A stretch of 64,000 nt of DNA, taken from Rostratula benghalensis (lineage: Eukaryota; Chordata; Aves; Charadriiformes; Rostratulidae). The stretch spans positions 62,001 through 126,000 of the forward strand of contig VXAI01000193.1 in NCBI GenBank assembly GCA_013399305.1, read 5' to 3'. The position numbers were made by a program, and so were the translations under genes. Below the pieces are notes generated by a model. That model worked only from the letters and a program-made list of their open reading frames with translations, had not been told where the DNA came from and searched no databases. Positions 35,608 through 47,652 of the stretch are shown piece after piece (position 1 is the stretch's first letter; each line of letters begins with the position of its first letter).

Positions 35608-38600
35608 GGCCTGCTCACAGAGTTTAAAACCATCCCAGGTGTTGTTATCATTGAGTTACTGGCTGCCTCCTCAGCTTTGACACTGAAAAGCAAATGCAGA
35701 GGGTTTTTTCCCTGTTTACAGGAGAGATGAGCATCATCTCTGGCTTCTTCCAGACTTTCCTAAGTTATTAGAAAGGAGGCTCCTTCTATCTTGCACTCCT
35801 TCCAAGTATGTCTTTCTATGGAGGTCTGCAAATCCCAGCAGATCCCAGGATTATGTTTTCCAGGATTCCTTCTGGATGAGATCGAGCAAAACCGTGCCCT
35901 GCCCACGCCACCCTTCCCACTGTAGGCTCTTGGCAGCCTGGACTCCTTCCCAAACCACCAGCTGCCACCCGAGACCGCTTCCTCTCCCCTTCATCCCACA
36001 GCTCTGTTTTGTTTAAGACAACCTATGGGAAGGGAATTTCTGGCCTCTGGTACGTCCCTGTTCTGTCTTAAAACACCAGTGTGCACTCGCACAGCCTCCG
36101 AACTGGAACAAGCAGGATCATCAGACCCTTTCTTCCCTCTAGAAGAAATATCAGAAATGTCAGAGGTTTCTGTCCTTTTTTTTTCAGCAGCCTCTTCAGA
36201 ACAATGCAGCCAGAGGGCATAGAGCAGGAATATGCTGAGTTTTCATAGCCCAGTTGTTTGGTTTTTTTCTAGTTTTCTCATAACCAAAAATTTCCTGGTT
36301 ATCTAAAATCTCAGCAGAACCACCAAAGTTGTTATGTTGTTTGCATGCCTTGTGTTGCTTTTGGACTGCAGTATGAACTGCAGCATAACAGATGTGTGTT
36401 CCTTCTGTGTGTTCATGGGTTGTTGGTTTTTTTCTTTATTTGAGAGTTCCTGTTCTGACCTTAGGAAATCTAGGGCCTTTCAGAAAAAATGAATTAGAGC
36501 CTTTAGTTTCCAAAATCTCTCTCACACCAGACATCTGGGTACACACACCCATACTGATTGCATTTTGTTTATGAAGAATTTGTGTTTTACAAAATGTTTC
36601 TTAATGCATTTTTAAAGATAAATATAGTATATGGTGTCATACGAGTTGGTAAATGTCTTCTTTAGTAGCACTTGGTGATTACTGGAAGTATGACTGGCAA
36701 CTATAAAATGTGTTTGTACTTGAGAACATGGGCCTCTGGCAGACAAGAATATTGGCTATTTGGGCCTCTGCTTCCATATAGCATGAGTCAAGTGAAACTT
36801 GGCACTAGTTGTACTGTTTAGTCTTTAAACATTTTTTATAAGCCTCCCTTTCTCTCAGTGAGATTAGATCAGCCAGCGAGATGATATTCTGATCAGCAAG
36901 GATTTGCCTTTGTTGTTGCAGTAGTCTGTGGAAAGTAATTTGGGAAACAATAGTAAATTATCCTCTGAAAGGAAAAAAATGATGGAAAATTTGTCAAGTT
37001 TTCCTCCATAGACTTGTAGTTCATTACAGTTCTCAAGACCGAGGGCAGAGAATAGCCAGATAAGCAATTTTTTTAAAAAAAATCCATCCTGCTATTAACT
37101 TAATTTTGGTTTCTCATCCCTCCCAAATGCAATCTTCTAACAAAATCAATAGCATATCTAGATGAAAATGAAAGGTGTAGCCAAAGCACTCCAGTCCTTC
37201 CAGATTACAAGGAGAAGGAGACCTGACTAAGTACATGGGTGGAAGATGCCATGGTGATATGAAAAAAGATAACTATAAATTAAATATGAAGAAAGGCATA
37301 GTTCACAGATGTTGGAGCTGTGGGCAAGTTTCTACACTGAGCTTCTGAAAGGTCCAGCAAACTCATGTCCCAGAGAAGAGCAGAGCAATGGAAGGCAACA
37401 GGCTCTCCTGAGGCTCTCCTGCATCTTCTCTGCACCAGAAGTCGAAAAGACTTTTGCAGTGATTTACACAGGCTCCCACTGGGCTGAGTGAGGTATGAAA
37501 TTCCAGTCATGCTGTGAGGTACACCTCTACTTTGGTATAGATTGTGCTTGGGGATAGCCGTACAGCTGTCCTCATGGAGGTTGTGCTGGGGGCATCTGTT
37601 CTCCAGTCGCTTCCAAATCCCCCTTTTGTTGCTTAAATGCTTTTCACATACTGTAAAAGCACAAAAATAGAAGTAAGGACATCTTCTAGATTGTCTTCCT
37701 TTTGGTAAAGTTATGAAAGTTTCATTAATTCTCTTGGTTTCTTCTTGAAATAAAATTTGAGTTTGTTTTTTCCCCTCAGTGGGGCCAAATATAATATATA
37801 CCTCATTTAAAATGTGAGATAATGCACATAACAAGGAAAAAACTTAGGAAACCTGCAAAAATTTGGTTCTTGTCTCTGAAAGATACTTAATTAATATTGT
37901 GTCACCCTTGCCATGCTGTGAACATAATCTGCCAACCCTGCAAAATGTAATATTTAATTTTGTCATTTGCTGTAGCTTCATTTTTTGATAATATGCAATG
38001 AAATCTTACCCTGTTGACACCAGGACAAATTAGGCCATTCCTTTCAGTGCAGCGAGGAATTACCCAATGGTTTGCTTTTTACGAAACGCATTCAGAGATT
38101 TAAAAATGCATATGTTTAAATTTCTCTAAGCAAAATTGGAAAAATGTGTTTCTCAAGTTGTATTGAATTGCTCTTTGATATTTGCCTGCCTTATTAAGAT
38201 CTTTCCTCATCATATGTCGTCTTCTGTGCTGTCAAGATGCAGTGTGAATTTCTTTGCAGCAGTAAACAAAATTGCAGAAACTTGTTTTCAGTCACCAGTC
38301 TTAAAAAAGTAAGTTCTGCACTCTGAATTGCCAGATACCCCCCCAAAAAATGGTGTATTTCTTCGAAGTGAGCGACTTGAATATGCACATGCTGAAAAAA
38401 ACAATAAAAATTGATGTCTGCAGGATGTTTTCAGAAATGGGGCAGAGCTGTAGGGGTAGGCAGTGCGTGTCCATCGCTGGCACTGGATGTAGGTGGTGAG
38501 CATATACATGTGCTGTGCATGCCTTTAGGCCAGGTGTCAGAGCAGGTCAGAGCACTGGGTCTGTATCACCAATCCTTTGTTGTTTATACTTCATCATTTC

Positions 38601-38699
38601 CTGACTCTGATACCTGCTCTCTGAAATCTGAACATTAATGCATGTAAGTGGGCTATCATTTTTAACATGCGTAACTAAATATATGTTTAGGGCAAGAAG
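35608..38699 (+). other. Intron 3 segment with the longest open frame
   Basis: 3.1 kb without a recognised repeat family. It holds the longest ATG-started open frame in the window (184 codons on the - strand, 37834 down to 37280). That frame has no recognisable domain, no signal peptide and no clear splice or promoter context, so it is not called as a gene. Confidence 0.5.
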
Positions 38700-38954
38700 T
38701 ATCAGGCACAAACATGAACATAAGAAGTTCCATCTAAATATCAGGAGGAATTTTGAAGGTGCCACTTTGAGGGTGGTAGAACCCTGGAACAGGCTGTCCA
38801 GAGAGGTGGTGGAGTGTCCAGCTCTGGAGATATTCAAAACCCACCTGGACACATTTCTGTGCAACCTGCTCTGGGTGGACCTGCTCTGGCAAGAGGGGTT
38901 GTGCTAGATGATCTCCAGAGTTCCCTTCCAACCCCATATCATTCTATCATTCTG
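38700..38954 (+). mobile_element. CR1 LINE, 5'-truncated 3' fragment
   Basis: About 255 bp. It reads GAACATAAGAAGTTCCATC, TTTGAGGGTGGTAGAACC, GGAACAGGCTGTCCAGAG and CAAAACCCACCTGGACAC, ending CCAACCCCATATCATTCT followed by a degenerate ATTCT octamer repeat. Same lineage as 31350-31843, with the same orientation as AIG1. Confidence 0.95.
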
Positions 38955-40213
38955 TAAATATTTAGAACTTCATTCCTTGATCCAGCAGAAAAGACGAAAA
39001 GATGAAAGCCAAGACAGAGGAAACTTGTGTTCTTATACTAATGTAATTTCTAATTTTGCATAGCAGACTGAAAGAAAATAGTTCGAAAAACATGCATAAA
39101 TAGCTTAGGAGCTTGGTGGATGATTCTTCTTGGTATTATGATTTTGACACACAAGGAAAACACTTTGTTGAAATGCTGAGAAGATTTGCACCTGTAATCT
39201 CACCAAAATATTGTCTGTGTACCAGAAAGAGGCAATGGCAGGATTTTTGTGTTGTGTCCCTTCCTCTCCGATGATATATAAGCTAATATGGTTCCTTAAG
39301 ACTAACAGAAAATTAGAACTCAAGATGTAGCGGAAAAAATGGCACAAGTCTTGGTGTAAATTGTGGCACAGCAGAGTTTTCAGGTGAGGACAACAGTTAA
39401 AGAGTGCTTCAAGCAGCTGGATAGAAGCAATATTTATTTAGGAAAGCAACTAAGGAAGTTACAGGGTATGAAAGATTTTCTGATACCCAAGTCAACAGAA
39501 ACAAGATCCTTACCCATTTTGTCCTCAGGCAAACTCCCTTTACATTCAGGAACCGGCACTGACATTTGCTTGAGAGAGCACTGAGTAAAAATAACGGATG
39601 ATAAAGGCTGCCTGGATTTGGTCAATTGTGTGTGTAAAATAACGTGTCCTGAATTCCACCAGCTGAGAGAAGGTAAATGCCCTTGTGGGGGGGACTGGAC
39701 CTCCTTAAGTGGGCAAAGTTTGGTTGAGAGTAGATATAAATAAGGGCTGAAAATGGGGCCAGGCCTTGAAAGGAGACCACAAGTTTAATGCCTTGCCACA
39801 TCTCTGTTGTGGTGTTTGCTTATGTGAGGAAATAATCACCTTTAAAAGAGCTTCTTTTCCCATCTGCTTCAGCAGTCCTTGAAAGAGCAGCCAGAGATCC
39901 TTGTGCCACCTCATGCCTTTTCTTCAACACGCAGGGATTCATTAGCTTAGTGTTTTTCAAAATGTGTACTTTCCTCTGGTTTGCATTGTTACGTGCAGGA
40001 ACCCAGTGGGATCCAGGAAGTGTCTCAGGCTGACACACCATGAGGCTTGAGTAGATCTTCCAGCCTGTACTGACCTTCTGGTCTCTGGTTGATTTGCAGC
40101 AGAGTTGTAAAACTGAGCCAGAAAAGGACAGGGAGAACACCTGGGAATGTGTATCTGTTCAGAATCTTTTTGGTTTTCCAGTTTATATGTAATTTTTTTC
40201 TGCTTTTTAAAGG

Positions 40214-40385
40214 TGAATGGGCTGCCCAGAGAGGTTGTGGAGTCTCCTTCTTTGGAGACATTCAAAACCCGCCTGGACACGTTCCTGTGTGACCTGATCT
40301 AGGTGTTCCTGCTCTGGCAGGGGGATTGGACTGGATAATCTTTCAAGGTCCATTCCAATCCCTGATATTCTGTGATTCTGTGATT
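40214..40385 (+). mobile_element. CR1 LINE, short 3' fragment
   Basis: About 170 bp. It begins at TGAATGGGCTGCCCAGAGAG, runs through ACATTCAAAACCCGCCTGG and ATCTTTCAAGGTCCATTCC, and ends in two octamer-like units (ATTCTGTGATTCTGTG). It is truncated further 5' than the copy 1.3 kb upstream, so the two are independent insertions. Confidence 0.9.
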
Positions 40386-41470
40386 AAAAAGCCATTCTAA
40401 AACCAGTGACCACCATGTGTCATGAGACACCCAACTCTTCTTCTCTAGACTTTCCCCAGAAGTTTTGACTAGCAGGTTTTTTGACCATTACTTGTAGGTA
40501 GACCTGTATGTTGTACATCTCCATGCCTGACTGGTGGCTCTGAAGCATTCTTCTTGTCTGGAGGTGATTTGGCCATGGTGGAGAGCACCAGTCAAGGGCA
40601 GGTGCTGATGGAGTAGCTGCTGCAGGGAGGCAGGACACAACCACACACTCTGCCTGCAGCTTCTTCAGCTGATTGTGTCATTTCTGCTTCACTTCTGCTG
40701 AATGGGAAAATACTGATACGTGAGCAATTCTCTGGAGGGAGAGAAGCAAGAGTGGGGAGAAGACCACAGGAGGCCACAGACAAAGGGAAGGAGCAGGAGG
40801 GGACTCCCAGAGATCAGGGCATGGCAGGGAAGGGCTGAGCAGAGAGTGTGCATCCAACCCAGCAGATGGGGAGGAGAAGGAGAGCAGTGATATGCAGGAG
40901 TCCATGGCCTAAGAGTGCAGCAGGAAGCTCCTGAAATCGGATGGGGTAGAAGGATGGCACATTAAGGTCTTAGAACATGTTGGTCTGGAAAAGAAGCCTT
41001 GTTTGTCTGACATAATGCCCCCAAAGGTGAAGGGAGAGCGAGATGGTAAGCTTAGGAATGTGCTGAAGAAACAAAACTGGAAATGTTTTTCACAGTGCAA
41101 ATTGGAAATTTTGTCAAGTATTGCTCTTCTTACAAAGAGAAATCAGTAAATTTTATCAATTTATGCCTCAGTTAGTTGCCTGATGATTCAGTGAAACATT
41201 TTGCATGCCGTTGCCAATAGTGAAATGTAGCTGCAACAAAAATTAAATCCATCTGGCCTTCTAAGAGCTTTTCAGTATGGCTGTCCTTCAAGGACTGGCT
41301 TTCTTTGCTCTGAACATACCAAAAGTCGCAGAGGTCAGTCAGGGACTAGAACTGTTAGCCAGGCTTGATTGTAAATGCTGACAAAAAAACATATTCCTGT
41401 TTGAGAACGTGGTAGTCTGTCCTCTGGTAGAAGAAGCCTACCACTATTTCCCATATAAAGTTGGTACCTC

Positions 41471-41484
41471 AAAAAAAAAAAAAA
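41471..41484. repeat. A14 run at the left flank of the GGAA array
   Basis: A homopolymer immediately before the purine array. Together they form an uninterrupted all-purine tract, apart from one T. Confidence 0.85.
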
Positions 41485-41486
41485 TA

Positions 41487-41611
41487 AAGGAAGGGAGGGA
41501 GGNNNNNNNNNNNNNNNNNNNNNNAAGGAAGGAAGGAAGGAAGGAAGGAAGGAAGGAAGGAAGGAAGGAAGGAAGGAAGGAAGGAAGGAAGGAAGGAAGG
41601 AAGGAAGGAAA
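41487..41611. repeat. (GGAA)n tetranucleotide array with 22-base gap
   Basis: It starts as AAGGAAGGGAGGGAGG, is followed by 22 N (41503-41524), and then about 21 perfect GGAA units. It is purine-only on the + strand. The gap sits inside the array, so the real length is unknown. GGAA is the core of ETS-family binding sites, and the array is the exact complement of the (CCTT)n array at 3630. Reading frames across it are repeat artefacts. Confidence 0.97.
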
Positions 41612-42493
41612 AGAAACTGCTTGCCATTTTTCTTACTGTTGGATAGCCCAAGCAGTGACACAAATTTCCTCAGGTATACCTGCTACTGAGGAGATCAACA
41701 TTATTTTATCAGTTTCTTTCTTCTCTGTTTCTTCTTTTCTGGTGACCCTTTTCATGCTTTGGATTCTTAAGAAGTGATTTAGGATTTTTGTGCCTTGCCG
41801 TGCAGACTGTAAAAAATATTTTTCAGATCCCAATTATAACAGTAGAATGGAGACAGAACCTCTCTGGCATACTAATTTCCAGATACCCACTGTATCAATA
41901 TAACTTCTAGCCAAACTGTATGAGGAAGAACTGTTTTATTTGAAAGGAAAGAAGGAAGGTGTTTTTTTTATTTTATTTCTTCATTGGTCCAAACAACAGC
42001 ACCAAATAGATGGGTCTATCTGTTTCTTTTTTTCTACAGGTTATTACTGTAGAGAATTTATGTTAGACATAACATAAAAATTACAAACAAGTTGTTACCA
42101 TGACATTTTATAGATGTATGCTGAGCTGCATAGTTGTGTTCACTTTTCATTCTCTTTATTCAGTAATTTATAGGCTGAATGTTTGCCTAGCTTAAGTAGT
42201 GGAATTCATTTTTAGTGATCATCACTTCTAGTAACTGCCTGGCTGCAGCAGAGATCAAATAATTATGTTCCTGAAACAAGTCTTTGTTTAGTCTTCGTTT
42301 GTGCCTCCTTCTCTCCAGCTCCACTGTGGAGACAGGATGGAGGGCAGCCTCTATTTGCATTCTCCTTGCTCACCCCTCACCCGCAGGTCGTATGGGTATG
42401 TCCCTGACATGGATGGCTTGGTGTCACAGTCTTGCTTTAGCACCAACCCTTGTGCTTCATCCCAGTGAGTTTTTTCTGTCTGGTGCAGCACAG

Positions 42494-43040
42494 ATCATAG
42501 AATGCTTTGGGTTGGAAGGGACCTTAAAGATCATCAAGTTCCAGCCCTTCTACCATGGGCAGGGACACCTCCCACCAGAGCAGGTTGCTCAAAGCCCCAT
42601 CCAGCCTGGCCTTGAACCCCTCCAGGGATGGGGCAGCCACAGCTTTTCTGGGCAACATCTTCCAGTGTCTCACCACCAAAGAATTTCTTCCTAATATCTA
42701 ATCTAAATCTCCCCTCTTCATGTTTAAAACCGTTAGCCCTCCTCCTGTCACTCTACTTCCTGATCAAGAGTCTCTACCCATCTCTCCTGTAGGCCCCCTT
42801 TAGGTACTGGAAGGCTGCTGCTCTAAGGTCTCACCAGAGCCTTTTCTAGGCTGAACAACCCCAACTCTCCCAGTCTGTCCTTGAAGGAGAGGTGCTCGAG
42901 CCCTCTGAGCATCTTTGTGGCTGTCCTCTGGACTCACTCAAACAGGTCCATGTCCTTCTTATGTTGGAAGGTCCAGAGCTGGACACAGTTCTCCAGGTGG
43001 AGTCTCACCAGAGTGGAGTAGAGGAGTAGAATCACTGTAC
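42494..43040 (-). mobile_element. CR1 LINE 3' fragment, about 545 bp
   Basis: The + strand starts ATCATAGAATGCTTTGGGTT and runs through CCATGGGCAGGGACACCTCC, GTTTAAAACCGTTAGCCC, TACTGGAAGGCTGCTGC, CTGAACAACCCCAACTCTC, CATCTTTGTGGCTGTCC and TGTCCTTCTTATGTTGG to GGAGTAGAGGAGTAGAATCAC. It is the longest copy of the 'CCATGGGCAGGG' lineage here and is antisense to AIG1. The right-hand (5' truncated) border is approximate. Confidence 0.95.
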
Positions 43041-46000
43041 TTCACTGGGGAATGTGCTGCACCACGGGGTGGTCAAGAAGGAAACTTCTCCCATGGTCAC
43101 CCAGCCCTTTCTGCTAGCGTTAATGATTTTTTTATATTTTTTTCCCAGCTGTGGGGAAAAACATTTTCACCGCTCTGAAAAGGGTTCATTCAGCCTTTCT
43201 GCAATAGTTCAAGTGGTTGGTTTTCTGCTGGCTTACAAATCACAATCTGGAAAAAGTTCTAACACGGTTCCAAGTCTTGCTGCTGAATTTGGATACGTTG
43301 CCGGGTCTTACTCTGTAGCTCATCCTTAACAACTGACAAAATATTTACTCAGCTCAGTGCAGAAAAGGCGAACTTTCTCCAAAATATTGTACGGAGTTGG
43401 AGTCAGAACACAGACAATGAGGCAAAAAATTGGACCTGCCCACCAAGCCATTAGTTGAATCATTTTCCAGAATGTCATGAGAAAGAGCTTTATCAAATCA
43501 CTGTGCTGCTTTGCTGCTTCTTACCATACGGGAATGGAGAGGGCAGCCAGGTCCCCAGTAGTGAGGACAGCATATTGCAGATACTGAGATCTTCAGCATA
43601 TATTTGCACAGGCTGTTCCAGCAGGGAAAGTTCTTTGCCATTTATTAAACAGCTTCTTCATAAAAAGGTGGTTTCCCTAAACTCATCGCCCTGCGTTCAA
43701 AATGATCAGCAAAATCTTGAACACGAGCTGGGAGCGTTGTTTCATTTTTGGTACTTTTTCAGTCTTAACTTTCCCCTGGGGAAAGGTTTATTAAACTATT
43801 GGAACCGGGCTGGGGTTAGTGAAGTGCAGTGTGGTGTGCTGCTCATCTCTTAATCTAGAAAACGTGGGTTTAATAAGTATTTCACCCCTGGTTTTGGAGA
43901 AATAGTGGAGGGAAAAAAAAATTTAGGAAATTGTCTTCATCATAGAGAAGCCCACAGTGACAAAACTGTAAGCCTAGTAATAGTTTTCTTCTGCTTTTTA
44001 TGTTATCTTCATGTGATCCTTTGCAAAAGAACCTCCTTAGTAATTATATTCCATTGTTTTTGACAGGGGTACTTTGTTGGGTTTAAACCAAACAGTACAA
44101 GGTTATCTTCAGAAATAAGATCACACCTCACTACAGACTTGAATGCAGTACACTGCAGTCAATATTTCTGGCAGATTCCTTGTTTTCAGCGTATTTTCCC
44201 CACCAAAATATACCAGGAATAATGAGGCGTAATAATGCAGCCCTTCTGAAACTGAGCAGAACTGTTTTCATGAAGCAAGAGGGTTTTGACAATCTCAGTT
44301 GCAACCGCATTTATATCCATTGATGTCATGTCACTGTGTTTCTCATCTCATTAAAATAATAAGAAATATACTGTCCCAACTATCTGAGAAACTGCATGGC
44401 CCAGCTATTATAGCTACAGAGATTTGGAGGGAGGGGATATGAGTGAGGTTTGGGGTTTCTTTTCTTTTTTTTTTCTTTTATTTTTTTAGATTACACATTG
44501 GTCTTTCCTAATAGCAGTCACCTGAAATGGCATTTTGGATGACTTCTCTGCATGCTTGTCTCTTGTCATCTTTTGTAAGCCCCTGAGAAAGGAGATTTCT
44601 TTGATGGGTCTTCACCGATGCAGGTCAAAGGTGTCCACAGGGCTGGGAATAACCTACCACTTTTTTTAGGCAGTGAAAAAGCAAAGAGCCCTGTCATACA
44701 CTGGTTTAGGAAACCTGGGAAGGGTGCTCACTTTTCTTTCACCCCAAGCCTCTGAAAAACAGCTGTGGATGTCCTGTAGCTGACTTTCCCCTGGAACTCA
44801 AAACATAAAAATAAATTCTGTAGTGGTTTTCAGCCGTCTGCTTTTTTTTTTTTTTTTTTTTTGATGTTGTGTAACCTAAAGAAAATAGGGCTTTTCAAGG
44901 TTGTTATTTTAAATGTTCTATTTATGTTACAGACAACATGACAGTCCAAGTTAATTATTGATTCAGTTGCTGACAAACTGGAGGCATGAACCAAAAAAAG
45001 GCAGATAAAGTAACCCTTGGAAGGATTTTGCCTATTATAAATCCTCCAGGGATACAGCTGAATTGTTATTATTTTTATATAAAACAAATGGGAGAAAGTC
45101 TTTGCTCGATTTGACTATAGTATTTCATTGGTAAATAAGAACAACATGCCCACAAATCAACTAACATTTCCTCAAAAACCCAGTTGAGATGAAATAATGG
45201 AATAACTATCCAAATTACTATTATCCCAGAAACCAAACTGTCCATAATCAGGAAGCATGGAATCAGATAAAGCTTTAAACAACTGACCCATTCAAGTTAA
45301 TGCTGACCACAGTATTACTACTTTTGTTTTGGCCTTTGGTTTTATCAAAAGTTGGGAATTCTCAGAGAATCACACAAAAAAGGTTTGCCCTCATCTTTTC
45401 TGCTTAATGTTACTGGAAGATGTGTGGCCAAGGCTTTTCCATCTCTTTGAAAAAGTAATAGAAAATACAGGTTGTTTTTAAGAAAAATACATGGACTATG
45501 GCTAAGGGTGGCAGGGATGGGTGGGGAGGGGAGGGGGGAATGGTATTTAAACATTTGGTTACTCTCTTTTTATCCAGACTTCAAAAATATTTTCTGATGT
45601 GATAGAGAAATGCTGGGTAGTTTTAGAAACATATTATTTCCTTCCCGTTTTGTGTGAAAAGAAAAACACAGAGAAGCAACCAAAACTCAACAAGAACAAA
45701 AAAGAAAACCTTTGTGTAACTCTCAGTTTCTCTTGGTAATTGACAAAAAGGTCATATTTCAAGTTCTTCCTCAAACTGCATTAGTGGGTTTTGAAAACAT
45801 GTAAGAATCTGGAAAAGAGCAATAAATCAGTGTTTAGTGTTCTACAAGGAAAGATCTTTGTCTTCTGAAGAAAAAATACAACTTAAGTGCCTATAAAGTG
45901 TTTTCAAGCAATAGCCTTTCTAATGTCCTGTACCCTAGGGCTAGATAAGGCTTGATGTTGCCTCCCTGGGCTCAATGGAGCCCAGCAAGGTGCAGGACTT

Positions 46001-47561
46001 CCAGGTGGGTGAGTACTGGGCTGTGTGGCAGGGAGAGGGCAATCATAGCTCACCGTCTTCATGGCTCTGCCTTGTCCTGTGCTTGGGGACAGGGTATGTG
46101 GAACAGGAACTGAAGAAGAGTGAGTTAAAATCAGTGCTCCTCTTCTTTGCCTTTTCTCCTGAAGAGTTTTTTTTAAGAAAATGTTACCGTGTTGTGTATT
46201 TTATGATTCCTTTCTTTCCCTTGTTTTTTCTCCACTGCCCCAAGCTAATGCTTGTTGAGGAAAAAAAAAAAAAAAGGAAGGGAGTATAAACCCTTTAAAC
46301 CCTTCTTCAGTTTGATCTCATGTTTTCAGCTGTAGTGGCCAAATAGTGGGAGAAGCTGAACAAGTCTGTTGGAGCACTCCTTCTGCAGCAAGGAAGCATC
46401 TCGTAGCAGAGGGTAACAAAGACCTTTTCTCCCACTGGAGCCACCATTTGCCAGCCCCTAGCACCAGTTTATGTCCGAGAGTGACTCAGAAGAAATGTGG
46501 CAGAGTCTGAGGTAGCTGACATCCATGAAAACTGGCTCTCCTTGGAGCCCTCACTGCTGTGACAGCGTTGGTTTAGGTTGCCCGATGTCACTTCCTTTCT
46601 GTACAGAAGTGGATGTGGTTGTATTTACAAAAGTATTTTTGTCCTTGTAGCATGTTTTGGTCAAGGAACTTTCTGCCAACATAAACCTCCTGTGCAGAGT
46701 TAGGGTTTAGCAGGGCATCTCTATAGATACATGTCTTAGCCTGCATTACGTTTGGGGAGGCTGATGGTGAAGGGTTTGTACGTTTGCACACCAGCTCTTG
46801 CTCTGCGTTTATGCCGATCGGAGCTTGAGCGTGATGGAGAACTGAGCCCTTATTGTCGTCCTTAAATTCAGTACAGCAGCTGGCTCTGGCCCTCACCTTG
46901 GCAATGACATGGGCAGCCTTGACACGCGTCTCTCAGCCTCATGAGAGAAGGTCGGTCATCATCACGTTTCAATCCAGGATTGCTGTTTTCCTCTCCTGCA
47001 CGGGTCTTGTCTTCCCCTTATATTCATACTTTGTCATGAAGGTGGTGGTACAGGAGTTGCATTTATCAGTGGAACGCTGTGATCTGAAAGCAATACCCAT
47101 ACTCCAAGATAGAAGTTTATTACCTAACACCCATTTCTAGTGCCTAAAGATCACTTCGTCCTGCTTATGGACCGAATTCCCTATATTGTGGAAGAGAGAC
47201 TATTTCTGGTGTGCATAATTTATAATGTATTTGACAATTACATTATTCCATGTCAATTGCTGGAGCAATCTAATAAATTCTGCTTAAAGACTTGGACATA
47301 AATATGATTGTCCATAATGAAAGCATTTATCTTTTGATTACAAAGTATAGTGCTTCCATTCAGAAGTTTTGTACCTCAGGTGGTAATACCTTAGTGCTAG
47401 TTGTTTTCATAGAGAGATTTTTGGTTTTACTGAGAGACACAATTTAAAGGTATCTATTGCAATTAGACATTTTCTGGAATCTCTACTTGAAAAGCAGTAT
47501 AGAAGGTAATCTTTGCGAAAGAGCAACAGTGAACAGTGGAGGGCATGTATTTTAGTGATGT
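43041..47561 (+). other. Intron 3 segment, mostly unassigned
   Basis: 4.5 kb with a T21 run at 44842, an A16-17 run near 46260, and an AT-rich patch near 47195-47285 containing several TAATTA/CAATTA-like words. No exon or repeat family was recognised. Confidence 0.5.
44842..44862. repeat. T21 homopolymer
   Basis: Uninterrupted run of 21 T without a recognised element body. Confidence 0.9.
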
Positions 47562-47652
47562 GGTTCAGTTATGGGTTGGTGGTTTTATATCAGAGTTAGA
47601 TTCACTAGGAGATCTCAGAGGTCCCTTCCAACCTAGCCAATTCTATGATTCT
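47562..47652 (+). mobile_element. CR1 LINE, very short 3' terminal fragment
   Basis: Only the last 90 bp or so of a CR1 remains: TTCACTAGGAGATCTCAGAG, GTCCCTTCCAACCTAGCC and the terminal ATTCTATGATTCT octamers. The extreme 5' truncation makes the subfamily unassignable and the left border is a guess. Confidence 0.75.
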
